From Candidatus Hydrogenedentota bacterium (GTDB lineage: Bacteria; Hydrogenedentota; Hydrogenedentia; Hydrogenedentales; SLHB01), in assembly GCA_020849535.1 (NCBI GenBank), contig JADLGB010000164.1, positions 1-64,000 on the forward strand: a stretch of DNA of 64,000 nt. Reading direction: 5' to 3'. Made by a program: the position numbers and the translations under genes. Shown piece by piece: positions 1 to 7,492 of this stretch. The notes under the pieces are model-generated. The model did no database searches. It was not told the DNA's origin and was given only the letters and a program-made list of their open reading frames with translations. Every line of letters begins with the position of its first letter. Position 1 is the stretch's first letter.

Positions 1-200
1 CCCACACACGGTTCCAAAGCCTCCTCTCGCGCGCCATCGACGCGATTTGGGCCTTCAAACAGCGCGCAGGCACAAGATGCACAACAGCGTAAAAATACTT
101 CGACGTTTCCTTGAAGGGGGCAGGCCCACAGGGCCGAGGGGGATGTGAAGCCCCGCGTCAACCACGCGCGAACTCGTTTGCCCGAACTCGCACAAAAGCA

Positions 201-226
201 GAGGGCAGGCTCCGCTGCCTGCCCTC
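201..226. repeat. Perfect stem-loop, 10-bp arms
   Basis: Arms 201-210 (GAGGGCAGGC) and 217-226 are perfect inverted repeats around a 6-base loop. It lies 54 bases beyond the stop of the minus-strand sugar-isomerase-like gene, so it could terminate that transcript, but no T-run follows on either strand. It may instead be a dispersed palindromic repeat. The rest of 1-279 holds no gene that I can support. Confidence 0.5.
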
Positions 227-279
227 CTCGCTCCGAACTTCCCCCCGCCGTCAAACTGTGCGTGCACCTTTGAGTATTG

Positions 280-1827
280 TTACGCCTCGATGGTGCGCCC
301 GGTGCTGAGGTTCAGCCAGCCCACGCCCATCTTGCGCAGGGCGTACCCGGTTTCCTTGAGGTGATCCCCGTAGGCCAGCATCCAATGGAAACCGCGCATC
401 TCCTGCGCGAGCATCCGCCAATCGCCTTCGATGGACACATCGACTTGCGACCGGCAGATGTCCAGTTCCGGATTCTCGACAACCTTCCCCCGGAACCCAA
501 TCCAGCGCTCGTTCCCGAAATCGGGATCCAGCACGGTTACTTCGTGTCCCACCTTGAACTTCACCATGGGGGCCGCACCGTAGTCCGACTCGAAGTGCGT
601 CATGATGACGGCCGGCTCTTCGCGTTTGCCGTTCATCTTGCGCGGTGCGGTGCAGTGCGCCAGCGTGATTACGCCGTCATGCGGATAGGTCGGATCGTTG
701 AGAAAAGCGGGCGTCCCGGCAATGTGCTTGAGCAAGATGCCGGACGGGATCACGACGAAGTCGGATTCGCAAAACGCCATCGCCCCAGAGTCATTGATCA
801 GCGTGAGGCACAGACAGGCGGTGGTCTGCGACATCGGCATCACCGTGCTCATGCATTCATTGATCGTCATCGCCGGGGCGTCGTGCTCCGCCATGAGGTC
901 TTCAAACACTTCCGTGAGCAGGAATGCGCGCGACACGAATTCCGGCGCGGTCTTCAGGGTGATCCCCGAGTCCTTTAGATACGCCTTTGCCGCCTTCTCG
1001 CAGCGGTCCATACGGCCCGCTTCATTCCGCGCGGACTCGATGCGCTTGCCGAGGTCAGCGTAGGGCACCGAGCGCATGTCCAGCTTCCAAGTCTGTGCGG
1101 CGATCTCCGGGGCCTTTTGTCCGCCGTGGCCCCAGCCGCTGGGTGCGCCTATGGCCACGATCCGGCTGCCCACGGTGTTCTGCAGCGCACTCAACGCGCG
1201 CAAGCGCCAGAGCAGCTCGCCGAAGTCGTCGACTACCACATCTTCCGGTGCTAGACCCTGATCGTTGAAGGAGTCGACCGTCTTGCGAATCATGCGCGGG
1301 TGGACGATTTCATACCACAGGTAGACCGGTCCCGAGCGGTGCCGCACGAAGACAAGGTTGTGCCGGTCGGGTTTGATGAGTGGATCGATTTCGCCGGATG
1401 CCCCAAAGATGAGCATGACATCCGCGTCGCCATCGCGCAGCGGGGCGGCCTCTGTGTCCGTCCGGACCCGCGCGACCGGCCGGATTTCGAGCGGGAATTC
1501 GGCGGACTTGGCGAGTTCCGCCAGTTCCGCATCGATGCGCTGCATTTCCCGGCTGGCATCGGCTTCTGTGTGGATGCCTCCCCAGGGGCGCCAACTGGTC
1601 GCCTCGCGGGACTGGTAAATGCCGTACGTCAATGCAGGCTGCACCACCAACGGCACCTGCTTCTTGCCGAGATTCGGGCGCATGCGCGCCAAGGTAGCCT
1701 TACTGGCCGCGGCCGATGCCGAGCCCACCATCGCTGAAGCCGCGGTAGCTCCCCCCATGGCCGCCAGAAACGAGCGCCGCCCTATCGAATGGCCTGCACA
1801 CCCGCAACATCCCCCATGTGTGTCCAT
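280..1827 (-). CDS. Tat-exported L-fucose/arabinose-isomerase-like protein
   Basis: A 515-residue protein. Residues 1-40 form a twin-arginine signal (GRRSFLAAMGG, RR at 17-18, then an Ala-rich stretch), preceded by an odd Cys-rich leader (GGCCGCAG). The C-terminal half resembles the sugar-isomerase fold of the FucI/AraA group: a conserved Glu-Cys pair (NECMS), then CLCLTLINDSG, then AFCESD, then LAHCTAPRKM. Family members interconvert aldoses and ketoses in the cytoplasm, so Tat export is unusual and the substrate is unknown. The ATG follows a GGGGG stretch 8 bases upstream. It stands alone, with a promoter-like sequence about 85 bases upstream. Fold assignment is likely; enzymatic activity is an inference. 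Confidence 0.65.
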   Translation of the reverse strand: MDTHGGCCGCAGHSIGRRSFLAAMGGATAASAMVGSASAAASKATLARMRPNLGKKQVPLVVQPALTYGIYQSREATSWRPWGGIHTEADASREMQRIDAELAELAKSAEFPLEIRPVARVRTDTEAAPLRDGDADVMLIFGASGEIDPLIKPDRHNLVFVRHRSGPVYLWYEIVHPRMIRKTVDSFNDQGLAPEDVVVDDFGELLWRLRALSALQNTVGSRIVAIGAPSGWGHGGQKAPEIAAQTWKLDMRSVPYADLGKRIESARNEAGRMDRCEKAAKAYLKDSGITLKTAPEFVSRAFLLTEVFEDLMAEHDAPAMTINECMSTVMPMSQTTACLCLTLINDSGAMAFCESDFVVIPSGILLKHIAGTPAFLNDPTYPHDGVITLAHCTAPRKMNGKREEPAVIMTHFESDYGAAPMVKFKVGHEVTVLDPDFGNERWIGFRGKVVENPELDICRSQVDVSIEGDWRMLAQEMRGFHWMLAYGDHLKETGYALRKMGVGWLNLSTGRTIEA

Positions 1828-1910
1828 CGCTGATACCCCCTTGACAGGACCCCCGTCCTGCCGTCCGGCGGCGCTGGCACGCGGCCGGCATGGTTTGCTG
1901 ACTACCCATC

Positions 1911-1938
1911 AGTATACTCCCAGGGACGCCGCAGCCAA
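1911..1938 (-). promoter_or_regulatory. Predicted sigma70-type promoter of the isomerase-like gene
   Basis: On the minus strand there is a -35-like TTGGCT at 1938-1933 and a -10 TATACT at 1916-1911 with a 16-base spacer. It would give a leader of about 80 bases before the ATG at 1827. The -10 is strong and the -35 is 4 of 6. Confidence 0.4.
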
Positions 1939-2056
1939 AGGGGGTATGGGAACCGGACGGATCAGACGGAGCGGACCGATCGGTCTGCCATGGCGGAGGC
2001 AAGAGCGCCCCGTTCATGAGCGCCCTCGCCCGTGCCGGTCCGTGCTCGTCCGTGCG

Positions 2057-3133
2057 TCAGCGTTCGAGCGCGGCCAGCTCGTCCAGGAACCACTGCACGG
2101 CCGGAAACTTGTCGCCCATCTTGAGGAAGTCAACATGTCCGTCCATGTACAGAACATTGATTCCTGCCGGAATATGATGGGTGAAATCGCGGTCAAACAT
2201 CACCGGAATCTGATACTGTGCCACAGGCTGCATGCCCGGAGATTCTGCCTCGACCGTAACCTGGTCCCTCAACCGCAGGATCTTGTCGCCACCGCCGGTT
2301 CCTGTGCCAGCGGGCACCGGCAGATCATCCTCAAACGTGCCGCCCTCGGCGATACGGGCGCGGTAGGCATCGAGAAACGCCCTCGCTTCGGTTTCGTTGG
2401 TCACCGCGTAGCCCAGATAAAAGTAACTCTCATCGCCGATCAACGCCTCCGGAGAGCCCGAGGTATCCGGCACAGTCGAATCGCTTGGACAAACAAACAC
2501 TTGTGTGTCACTGAGAAAGTCAGGGTAGATATCGGCCTTCAGCGGGTAGAACTCACCCTTTTCGCCTGTCAAAGCAGGCCACATACCCTGGTGTTCGCCG
2601 GCCCTCATCAGATAGACAAGTCCCATCTGCTTGAGGTTGTTTGCGCACTCAGCGCGCCGGGCCGCCTCACGTGACCGCGACATGGCGGGCACAGTGATGC
2701 CCGCTATAATGCCGAGAATAGGGATACCAACAATGAGTAGGATCAGCAACACTACCACCGTCGCCAACGCGAGCCAACATCCGGACCGCGACTTCTGTGG
2801 CGCCTGATTGACGATAATCCGCGGTTCCGCCGGACGTGGCGGAGGGGGAGGGGGCATGGCACTTCGTGTCTCGCGCGGCTCCCGATGCCCGTTCGTCGTC
2901 AAGGTGAACTCGGCACGAGCCACCTGCTCGGGCGTGCCCACGGTCGCCAGCGTTTTCTGCAAGAGATCCACCGTGATGAGGCTGCCGCCGTCCGCCTCGA
3001 CTTCGTTGGTGATGTGCTCCCGGAGTCCCTCGACGATGTCGGTATCATCATCGCCTTGGCTTCGCGCCAGTGCGCCGACCTGACGTAGATACCCTTCCAG
3101 ATAATCCCGCGCTTCCGAGGTCCACTCAGCCAT
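2057..3133 (-). CDS. HAAS-domain membrane protein fused to a pseudopilin-like domain
   Basis: A 358-residue protein starting at the ATG MAEWTSEARDYLEG. Residues 1-80 look like the cytoplasmic HAAS (DUF1700-type) domain: amphipathic helices, then TLATVGTPEQVARAE. A proline-rich linker follows at about 93-103. A single membrane helix lies at about 119-147 and runs directly into AMSRSREAARRAECANNLKQ, the helix that follows the membrane segment in H-X-DG pseudopilins. The C-terminus has HIPAGINVLYMDGHVDF, again as in pseudopilins. The prepilin cleavage motif (GFTLIE) is absent, so the protein should stay anchored with HAAS inside and the pilin-like domain outside. It overlaps the end of the PadR gene by 8 bases. 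HAAS proteins are known neighbours of PadR regulators; this fusion I have not seen described. Confidence 0.75.
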   Translation of the reverse strand: MAEWTSEARDYLEGYLRQVGALARSQGDDDTDIVEGLREHITNEVEADGGSLITVDLLQKTLATVGTPEQVARAEFTLTTNGHREPRETRSAMPPPPPPRPAEPRIIVNQAPQKSRSGCWLALATVVVLLILLIVGIPILGIIAGITVPAMSRSREAARRAECANNLKQMGLVYLMRAGEHQGMWPALTGEKGEFYPLKADIYPDFLSDTQVFVCPSDSTVPDTSGSPEALIGDESYFYLGYAVTNETEARAFLDAYRARIAEGGTFEDDLPVPAGTGTGGGDKILRLRDQVTVEAESPGMQPVAQYQIPVMFDRDFTHHIPAGINVLYMDGHVDFLKMGDKFPAVQWFLDELAALER

Positions 3134-3494
3134 GATCCGCCTCGCTTTCTCCTTGCAGGTGCTCAATGCCCCGCATCAATTCCTTCCAGTACGCATTCAT
3201 CGTCGCTCGCAGCCGCAGACCCGCGGGCGTCAGCGCGTAATAGCGGCGGGCAGGACCTGAAGACGATTCCACCAGCCGCGTCGTGACCAGACCCAATTTC
3301 CGGAGCCGGGATAGTAGGGGGTAGATGGTGCCTTCGGTCACGACCAAGCCGCGCACTTCCGCAAGCTGCTTGACGAGGTCGTAGCCGTAGAGTTCGCCTT
3401 GGGCGAGCAGGTTGACGATGCACAGTTCCAACAGCCCTTTGCGGAGCTGGGTGGTCCAGTTGTCGATATCGACCGCCTCTTCTTGAGCGCCCAT
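3126..3494 (-). CDS. PadR-family transcriptional regulator
   Basis: A 122-residue winged-helix regulator. WTTQLRKGLLELCIVNLLAQ, then ELYGYDLVKQL, then VTEGTIYPLLSRLRKLGLV is the classic PadR N-terminal DNA-binding region, and ARRYYALTPAGLR is the wing. The start at 3494 is chosen because AGGAGG sits 5 bases upstream; a start further upstream would lie in the promoter. It is the first gene of a two-gene unit with the HAAS/pseudopilin protein, overlapping it by 8 bases, so the two are probably translated together. PadR proteins usually repress their own operon and release on binding a ligand or partner. The palindrome in the promoter fits autorepression. Confidence 0.92.
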   Translation of the reverse strand: MGAQEEAVDIDNWTTQLRKGLLELCIVNLLAQGELYGYDLVKQLAEVRGLVVTEGTIYPLLSRLRKLGLVTTRLVESSSGPARRYYALTPAGLRLRATMNAYWKELMRGIEHLQGESEADHG

Positions 3495-3514
3495 TTGGCC
3501 TCCTATCGAAAGTA

Positions 3515-3543
3515 AGTATATCACAATGTACATTGTATTGCAA
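3515..3543 (-). promoter_or_regulatory. PadR-operon promoter with a 14-bp palindromic operator in the spacer
   Basis: Minus strand: -35 TTGCAA at 3543-3538, 17-base spacer, -10 TATACT at 3520-3515, preceded by an extended -10 TG. The perfect palindrome ACAATGTACATTGT occupies 3523-3536, entirely inside the spacer. PadR operators commonly carry ATGT/ACAT half-sites, as here. A dimer bound there would block RNA polymerase, which predicts autorepression. The AGGAGG of the padR gene follows within 20 bases. Confidence 0.75.
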
Positions 3544-3775
3544 GATACTTGATCGGCCTTTGTTGTCGGCCGGGAATTGGGCGTTGTGTTGTGCTTATTC
3601 TATTGATATGTAATATCTTATATGGCCGAAGCGTATCTGGCGGCACCCAGTTTTCTCCGGTGGGCATGCCAACTCGCACGAAAATGTTGACTTTGCGTTA
3701 AACGAAGCGAGAAGCTAACGTATCGCACGGATGTAACTGGAAGCAGCACCCTCACCACAGGAACACATCCCCAGC

Positions 3776-4444
3776 ATGTCCGCAGACCCCAAGAGCGCTC
3801 CGGCACCCCAAAAAACGGAGAAGCAGAAGCGCAAGATTTCCGGCACGGCACTGTCTGGAGAGGTACAGGCCCTCCTGAAGAAGGCTAACGGCGCGTCGGT
3901 AACGTTCGGCGAAATCCTCGCGTCTTTTCCGAGCACGAGTCACGCCATGCTCCTGGCGTTTCTCTCGTTCCCCCTGTGCCTGCCCATCGGCATCCCCGTA
4001 CTGACGACGGTGCTTGGGCCTGCAGTGGCCTTGGTAGCCCTCTTCCTGATTCTTGGCAAGACCCCGTGGCTCCCGCGCAGACTCCGGGAGAAGTCCGTAC
4101 CGTACGCCCGGCTGGAGACTGCAGCGACCAAGCTGCTCAGGACGCTCGACCGTTTCGAGCATTGGCTCCACCCGCGGCTGCTTGTGCTGAGCGAGAATTC
4201 GCACCTTGTTCGAGTGCACGCCTGCACGATCCTGGTCCTGGCGCTGGTGGTCTCGCTGCCTTTGCCGGTGCTTTTCGCCAACTTGGTGGTTGCATTGCCG
4301 ATCTTCTTAATTGCCCTGGGGCTTATGGAGAGGGACGGTTACTTCATCGTGGCGGGCTACGTGGCGGTGTTCCCCGCCATTGCATTCTATGTCGGCCTGA
4401 TTCTTTTGGGGGTTGAAGGCGTTCAGAAGCTCATTGGCCTATAG
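3776..4444 (+). CDS. ExoD-family integral membrane protein
   Basis: A 222-residue protein of the ExoD family (exopolysaccharide synthesis ExoD). After a charged 30-residue N-terminus comes an amphipathic region (VTFGEILASF), two hydrophobic segments around PLCLPIGIPVLTTVLGPAVA, a basic cytoplasmic loop (TPWLPRRLREK), and a C-terminal pair of helices with LPIFLIALGLMERDG, a typical ExoD signature. Its molecular role is not settled; rhizobial mutants are impaired in exopolysaccharide production. It is convergent with the histidine kinase gene, and nothing else in its own transcript is evident. The AT-rich stretch 3544-3775 upstream is non-coding and probably holds its promoter, which I could not place. 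Confidence 0.85.
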   Translation: MSADPKSAPAPQKTEKQKRKISGTALSGEVQALLKKANGASVTFGEILASFPSTSHAMLLAFLSFPLCLPIGIPVLTTVLGPAVALVALFLILGKTPWLPRRLREKSVPYARLETAATKLLRTLDRFEHWLHPRLLVLSENSHLVRVHACTILVLALVVSLPLPVLFANLVVALPIFLIALGLMERDGYFIVAGYVAVFPAIAFYVGLILLGVEGVQKLIGL

Positions 4445-4468
4445 GGCGCGCACTCCCGACAGTGCGTC

Positions 4469-5914
4469 TCACGGCCGGGCGGGCAGGTCTAGCGAGAAGG
4501 TGCTGCCTTTGTCCGGCGCGCTGACGACCCGCACCTGCCCTTGGTGCATCTCGACGATGCGGTGCACGATCGACAGGCCGAGACCGCTGCCCGGCACGTC
4601 ACCTGTGCGGTCTTGCCGTGGGCGCAGCCGGACGAATTCCTGAAACAGCTTCTGCCGATCTTCTTCGCTGATACCGATGCCGTTGTCTTCGACCTCCACG
4701 CACACCCGCCCGTTGGCGGCCTTGGCGCGCACCTCGATTTGCCCGCCCAGCGGTGTGTACTTGATGGCATTGGTGACAAGGTTCGCAATGGCTTCCTTCA
4801 ATAGACGCTCCACGCCACCGACGGTCATGGGGCTACCATTCATGGAAAGGCTCATCGTATGCATGCGTGCATCGGCGAGGTCCCGGTTTTCCTCGACGAT
4901 GGATCGGAGCAGATTGGCGATGTCAACCGGCTTCTCCTGTTCGCCCAGGGACCCTGAGTCCAGCATGGCCAAGGTCTGAAAGTCGTGCAGGAAAGCCGAC
5001 ATCTCCCGCAGGCGGGCCTGGCATCGTTGCACCCAGTGGGACTGCTGTTCGCTGAGCGGCCCGCCCAAGCCCGACAACAGATTCGTCAGCATCATCGTCA
5101 TGGCATCCGCGGGGGCTTTCAGATCGTGAAGCGTGATATGCAGGAATGCGCGTCGCATCTTCGACAGGCGAGTCAGTTCCGCATTGGCATCGCCGAGACG
5201 CTTCTCCCCTTCGCGCAGCATGCGCGCCAGGCCACTCATGAGGAACGCGGCGAACGTCATCAGGATTCCTTGTACGACAAGGACGGTAACGATGTATCGG
5301 CCGTCAAGGGGCTGCGCGCTGTTCACGGCGCCGACTGGCGCGATGAAGGGAATCCACCCGAACCACTGCCCGGCCAGCAGCGCCGTAAACATGGCGTATC
5401 CCAGGGCCCCGTGCGCGTATGCGGCCCGGGGAGAGAGCAGCAGCGCGGCGAGAATCACGTGGATCAGGTAGAAGGCTTTGAAAGGGGATTTGGCCCCGCC
5501 CACCAGGCACAAGAGGAGCGTGAGACAGACGAAGTCGAGGAAGATCGTTGCGTGCATGAGGCCCGTCAGCAGACGGTGGGGGGGAGCGTCGCCCCCGGCG
5601 CCCGCGTAGCGGCGCGCCACCAGAAAGACCGGCACGTTGTACAAGGCCAGAAGTCCCGCCAACGCCAGGAAGGCGGGCACCCTCAAGCCCTCGATGCCGA
5701 CAACGTCCCGCGCGAAGTAAGTTCCCGCCACGATAGCGGCGGCAATGCTGAAGCGGGAAAGCGAGTGAATGTAAAGGCGCGTCCCGAGAAGCCGGTCATG
5801 GAAGAGCACCAACAGGGCATCCCCTGAGAGCGGCCCCTGCTCAACAGATACGGTTCCCCGCGTGTCGTCGCGAAGTGCAGTCACGATCCGATTCCCCCGT
5901 GGACAACTCGCCAT
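4469..5914 (-). CDS. Orphan membrane sensor histidine kinase
   Basis: About 481 residues. The N-terminal half is a membrane sensor of about six helices (for example FLALAGLLALYNVPVFLV and FLDFVCLTLLLCLVGG). Then come a short coiled coil (EGEKRLGDANAELTRL), a HisKA dimerisation domain with the phospho-accepting His in ITLHDLKAP, and a HATPase_c domain with N box LVTNAIKYTP, G1 DNGIGIS, F box FQEFVRL and G2 GSGLGLSIV. It should autophosphorylate in response to a membrane or small-molecule signal. No response regulator lies next to it, so its partner is elsewhere; the REC-HD-GYP protein at 35.4 kb is one possibility. The start at 5914 is the first ATG that keeps a short cytoplasmic N-terminus; an earlier start is possible. 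Confidence 0.9.
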   Translation of the reverse strand: MASCPRGNRIVTALRDDTRGTVSVEQGPLSGDALLVLFHDRLLGTRLYIHSLSRFSIAAAIVAGTYFARDVVGIEGLRVPAFLALAGLLALYNVPVFLVARRYAGAGGDAPPHRLLTGLMHATIFLDFVCLTLLLCLVGGAKSPFKAFYLIHVILAALLLSPRAAYAHGALGYAMFTALLAGQWFGWIPFIAPVGAVNSAQPLDGRYIVTVLVVQGILMTFAAFLMSGLARMLREGEKRLGDANAELTRLSKMRRAFLHITLHDLKAPADAMTMMLTNLLSGLGGPLSEQQSHWVQRCQARLREMSAFLHDFQTLAMLDSGSLGEQEKPVDIANLLRSIVEENRDLADARMHTMSLSMNGSPMTVGGVERLLKEAIANLVTNAIKYTPLGGQIEVRAKAANGRVCVEVEDNGIGISEEDRQKLFQEFVRLRPRQDRTGDVPGSGLGLSIVHRIVEMHQGQVRVVSAPDKGSTFSLDLPARP

Positions 5915-6064
5915 GCATGGCCTTCGCCACCAGTATGGACTGCTTCGCCGGATCTGGCAAGGGGAAAAGACGCCGAGCAATCACACCAGAACCGGCCCGA
6001 CGGTCACGCGCCGCCCTCACCCGATGGCGACGCATCGCTCAAATTTCAAATTGAGCGGTTATCG

Positions 6065-6232
6065 TAGGGCGGGATTTGTTCCCGCCCCACTGTCTTCCCA
6101 TAGCGAATCGAAACCGGCCTTGACCTGCACAAGCGCGATGCACGACTTGGAGCGCCGGCCTCCCTGCCGGCTCTTGGGTGAACCATCAGCGTTTTCCTCC
6201 AGACCAAGAGGGCGGGAACAAATCCCGCCCTA
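6065..6232. repeat. Nested inverted-repeat element, 168 bp
   Basis: A 23-base arm at 6065-6087 is repeated exactly, inverted, at 6210-6232. Each arm is itself a hairpin (GGGCGGGA, 5-base loop, TCCCGCCC). The interior carries another stem, GCCGGC-CTCCCT-GCCGGC, near 6152-6171. No reading frame is convincing inside. The arrangement resembles a non-autonomous, MITE-like or REP-derived element between the histidine kinase and the GH172 gene. The flanking 5915-6064 and 6233-6310 hold nothing else I can support. Confidence 0.7.
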
Positions 6233-6310
6233 CGCAATGCGTATTGAGTGTGATAGCCCTGGGAAAAGTCCGGGCCGCCGCCATCGGAGAGCGGCGGCCC
6301 GGGTGTGTCG

Positions 6311-7444
6311 CTATTTGATCACCAGTTGCTCGTTGGACGGCAAGGCCGGGAATGGCGCGTGCGGCTCCACCTGGTACCAATAGGCCACGGACGCCATGTC
6401 GTCCTGCAGCGGCAGGTAGCGCCCTTCGCTCTGCCAACCGAGGCACTGGATGGTCACGCGCAGGTCTTCGTCAAAACGGATGGGATCCGTGATGTGCCAG
6501 CGATACTGGCCGAAGCGCTGCTGCGGACCCTCGGATGGCACATGGTGGAAGCCGGTGTATGGACTGGTGAAATTGGTGTACACCGTCTTTCCGTTCTCCT
6601 CGCGTTCCTCGTACCCATAGGAACCGCAGAAGTAGTCTTCTTCGCCGGTGCCGCAGATGGTCGGAAAATCGGTGTCGCCATCCATGTAGAACTTGATCTC
6701 GCCTTCACCCCACCAGCCTTGGCCGTTGGCGCCATGCGCGAGATAGGTGCCCACGTACTGCCCTTTGCCCTTGATGCCGTCAACGATGGTGTACACATCC
6801 TTGAAGGGCAGCGGATTCACGCGCCGGAACTGCGCGTGGAAATATGGTGTGCTTTTGCTGACTTTCTCCAGCGTGTAGTCGATCTGATAGTAGACCGTCG
6901 CCTGCTTATCGCCTTTGTTTTCCATGGTGATCTTGCAGCCCTTCCGGAAGGGCATCTGCCAATAGGAATTAAACCCGCTGCGCGGATTCACGCAGACCGC
7001 CAGCGAGGTAATGCGGGGCTCCTTGCCCAAGCCCCAACCCGCCGCGAAGAAGTCACCGACCGGCACTTCCACGGAAGGCGTCTCTTCGCCATCCCAGTGG
7101 AAGCGGAAGATCATGAGCCGGTAATCGCCGACGGGGGTCATCCAGATATGCCGGATCACACCGGACCCTTCGATCTCGCCCAACGTAAAAGTCTCGCCAG
7201 GTTTGATGTGAACGTACGGATTGACTTTCCAGCCCTGGCCCAATTCACGCGCGGCCTTGGAGGCAGTGCCCTCTTCGAGGGTGGCCATGCCGCCTTTGCC
7301 CTTCTCACCGGTGAAATTCTCCGGGCTGATGGACCGCGACTGCGCATCGGATAGCTGGTAAAGGTGGCTCAGATTGGTCGCTTGGGCCTGCGCGAACGGT
7401 AGAACGATCGCGCAAGCCATGAGGGTCATCACGAGTTTCTTCAT
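6311..7444 (-). CDS. Secreted DUF2961 / GH172-family glycoside hydrolase
   Basis: A 377-residue protein with a signal peptide (residues 1-22, ending QAQA). The body matches DUF2961, now glycoside hydrolase family 172, whose characterised members act on fructofuranosides and arabinofuranosides. Visible family marks are GSGVIRHIWMT near 95, VEVPVGDFF, SYWQMPF, WWGEGEIKFYMDG and CGTGEEDYF; the Glu residues of the last two blocks are the likely catalytic pair. It is the last of three minus-strand genes with gaps of about 48 bases (PqaA-like hydrolase, propeller/barrel protein, this gene). AGGAGA precedes the ATG. The substrate cannot be read from the sequence. Confidence 0.85.
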   Translation of the reverse strand: MKKLVMTLMACAIVLPFAQAQATNLSHLYQLSDAQSRSISPENFTGEKGKGGMATLEEGTASKAARELGQGWKVNPYVHIKPGETFTLGEIEGSGVIRHIWMTPVGDYRLMIFRFHWDGEETPSVEVPVGDFFAAGWGLGKEPRITSLAVCVNPRSGFNSYWQMPFRKGCKITMENKGDKQATVYYQIDYTLEKVSKSTPYFHAQFRRVNPLPFKDVYTIVDGIKGKGQYVGTYLAHGANGQGWWGEGEIKFYMDGDTDFPTICGTGEEDYFCGSYGYEEREENGKTVYTNFTSPYTGFHHVPSEGPQQRFGQYRWHITDPIRFDEDLRVTIQCLGWQSEGRYLPLQDDMASVAYWYQVEPHAPFPALPSNEQLVIK

Positions 7445-7492
7445 TGTGCGTTTTCTCCTTACTTCCCCTGAAGTGACTCCAAACCTTCCACG

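Noticed and set aside
2057..3133. Ordinary type IV pilin
   Set aside because: There is no prepilin leader; 118 residues including a HAAS-like domain precede the membrane helix.
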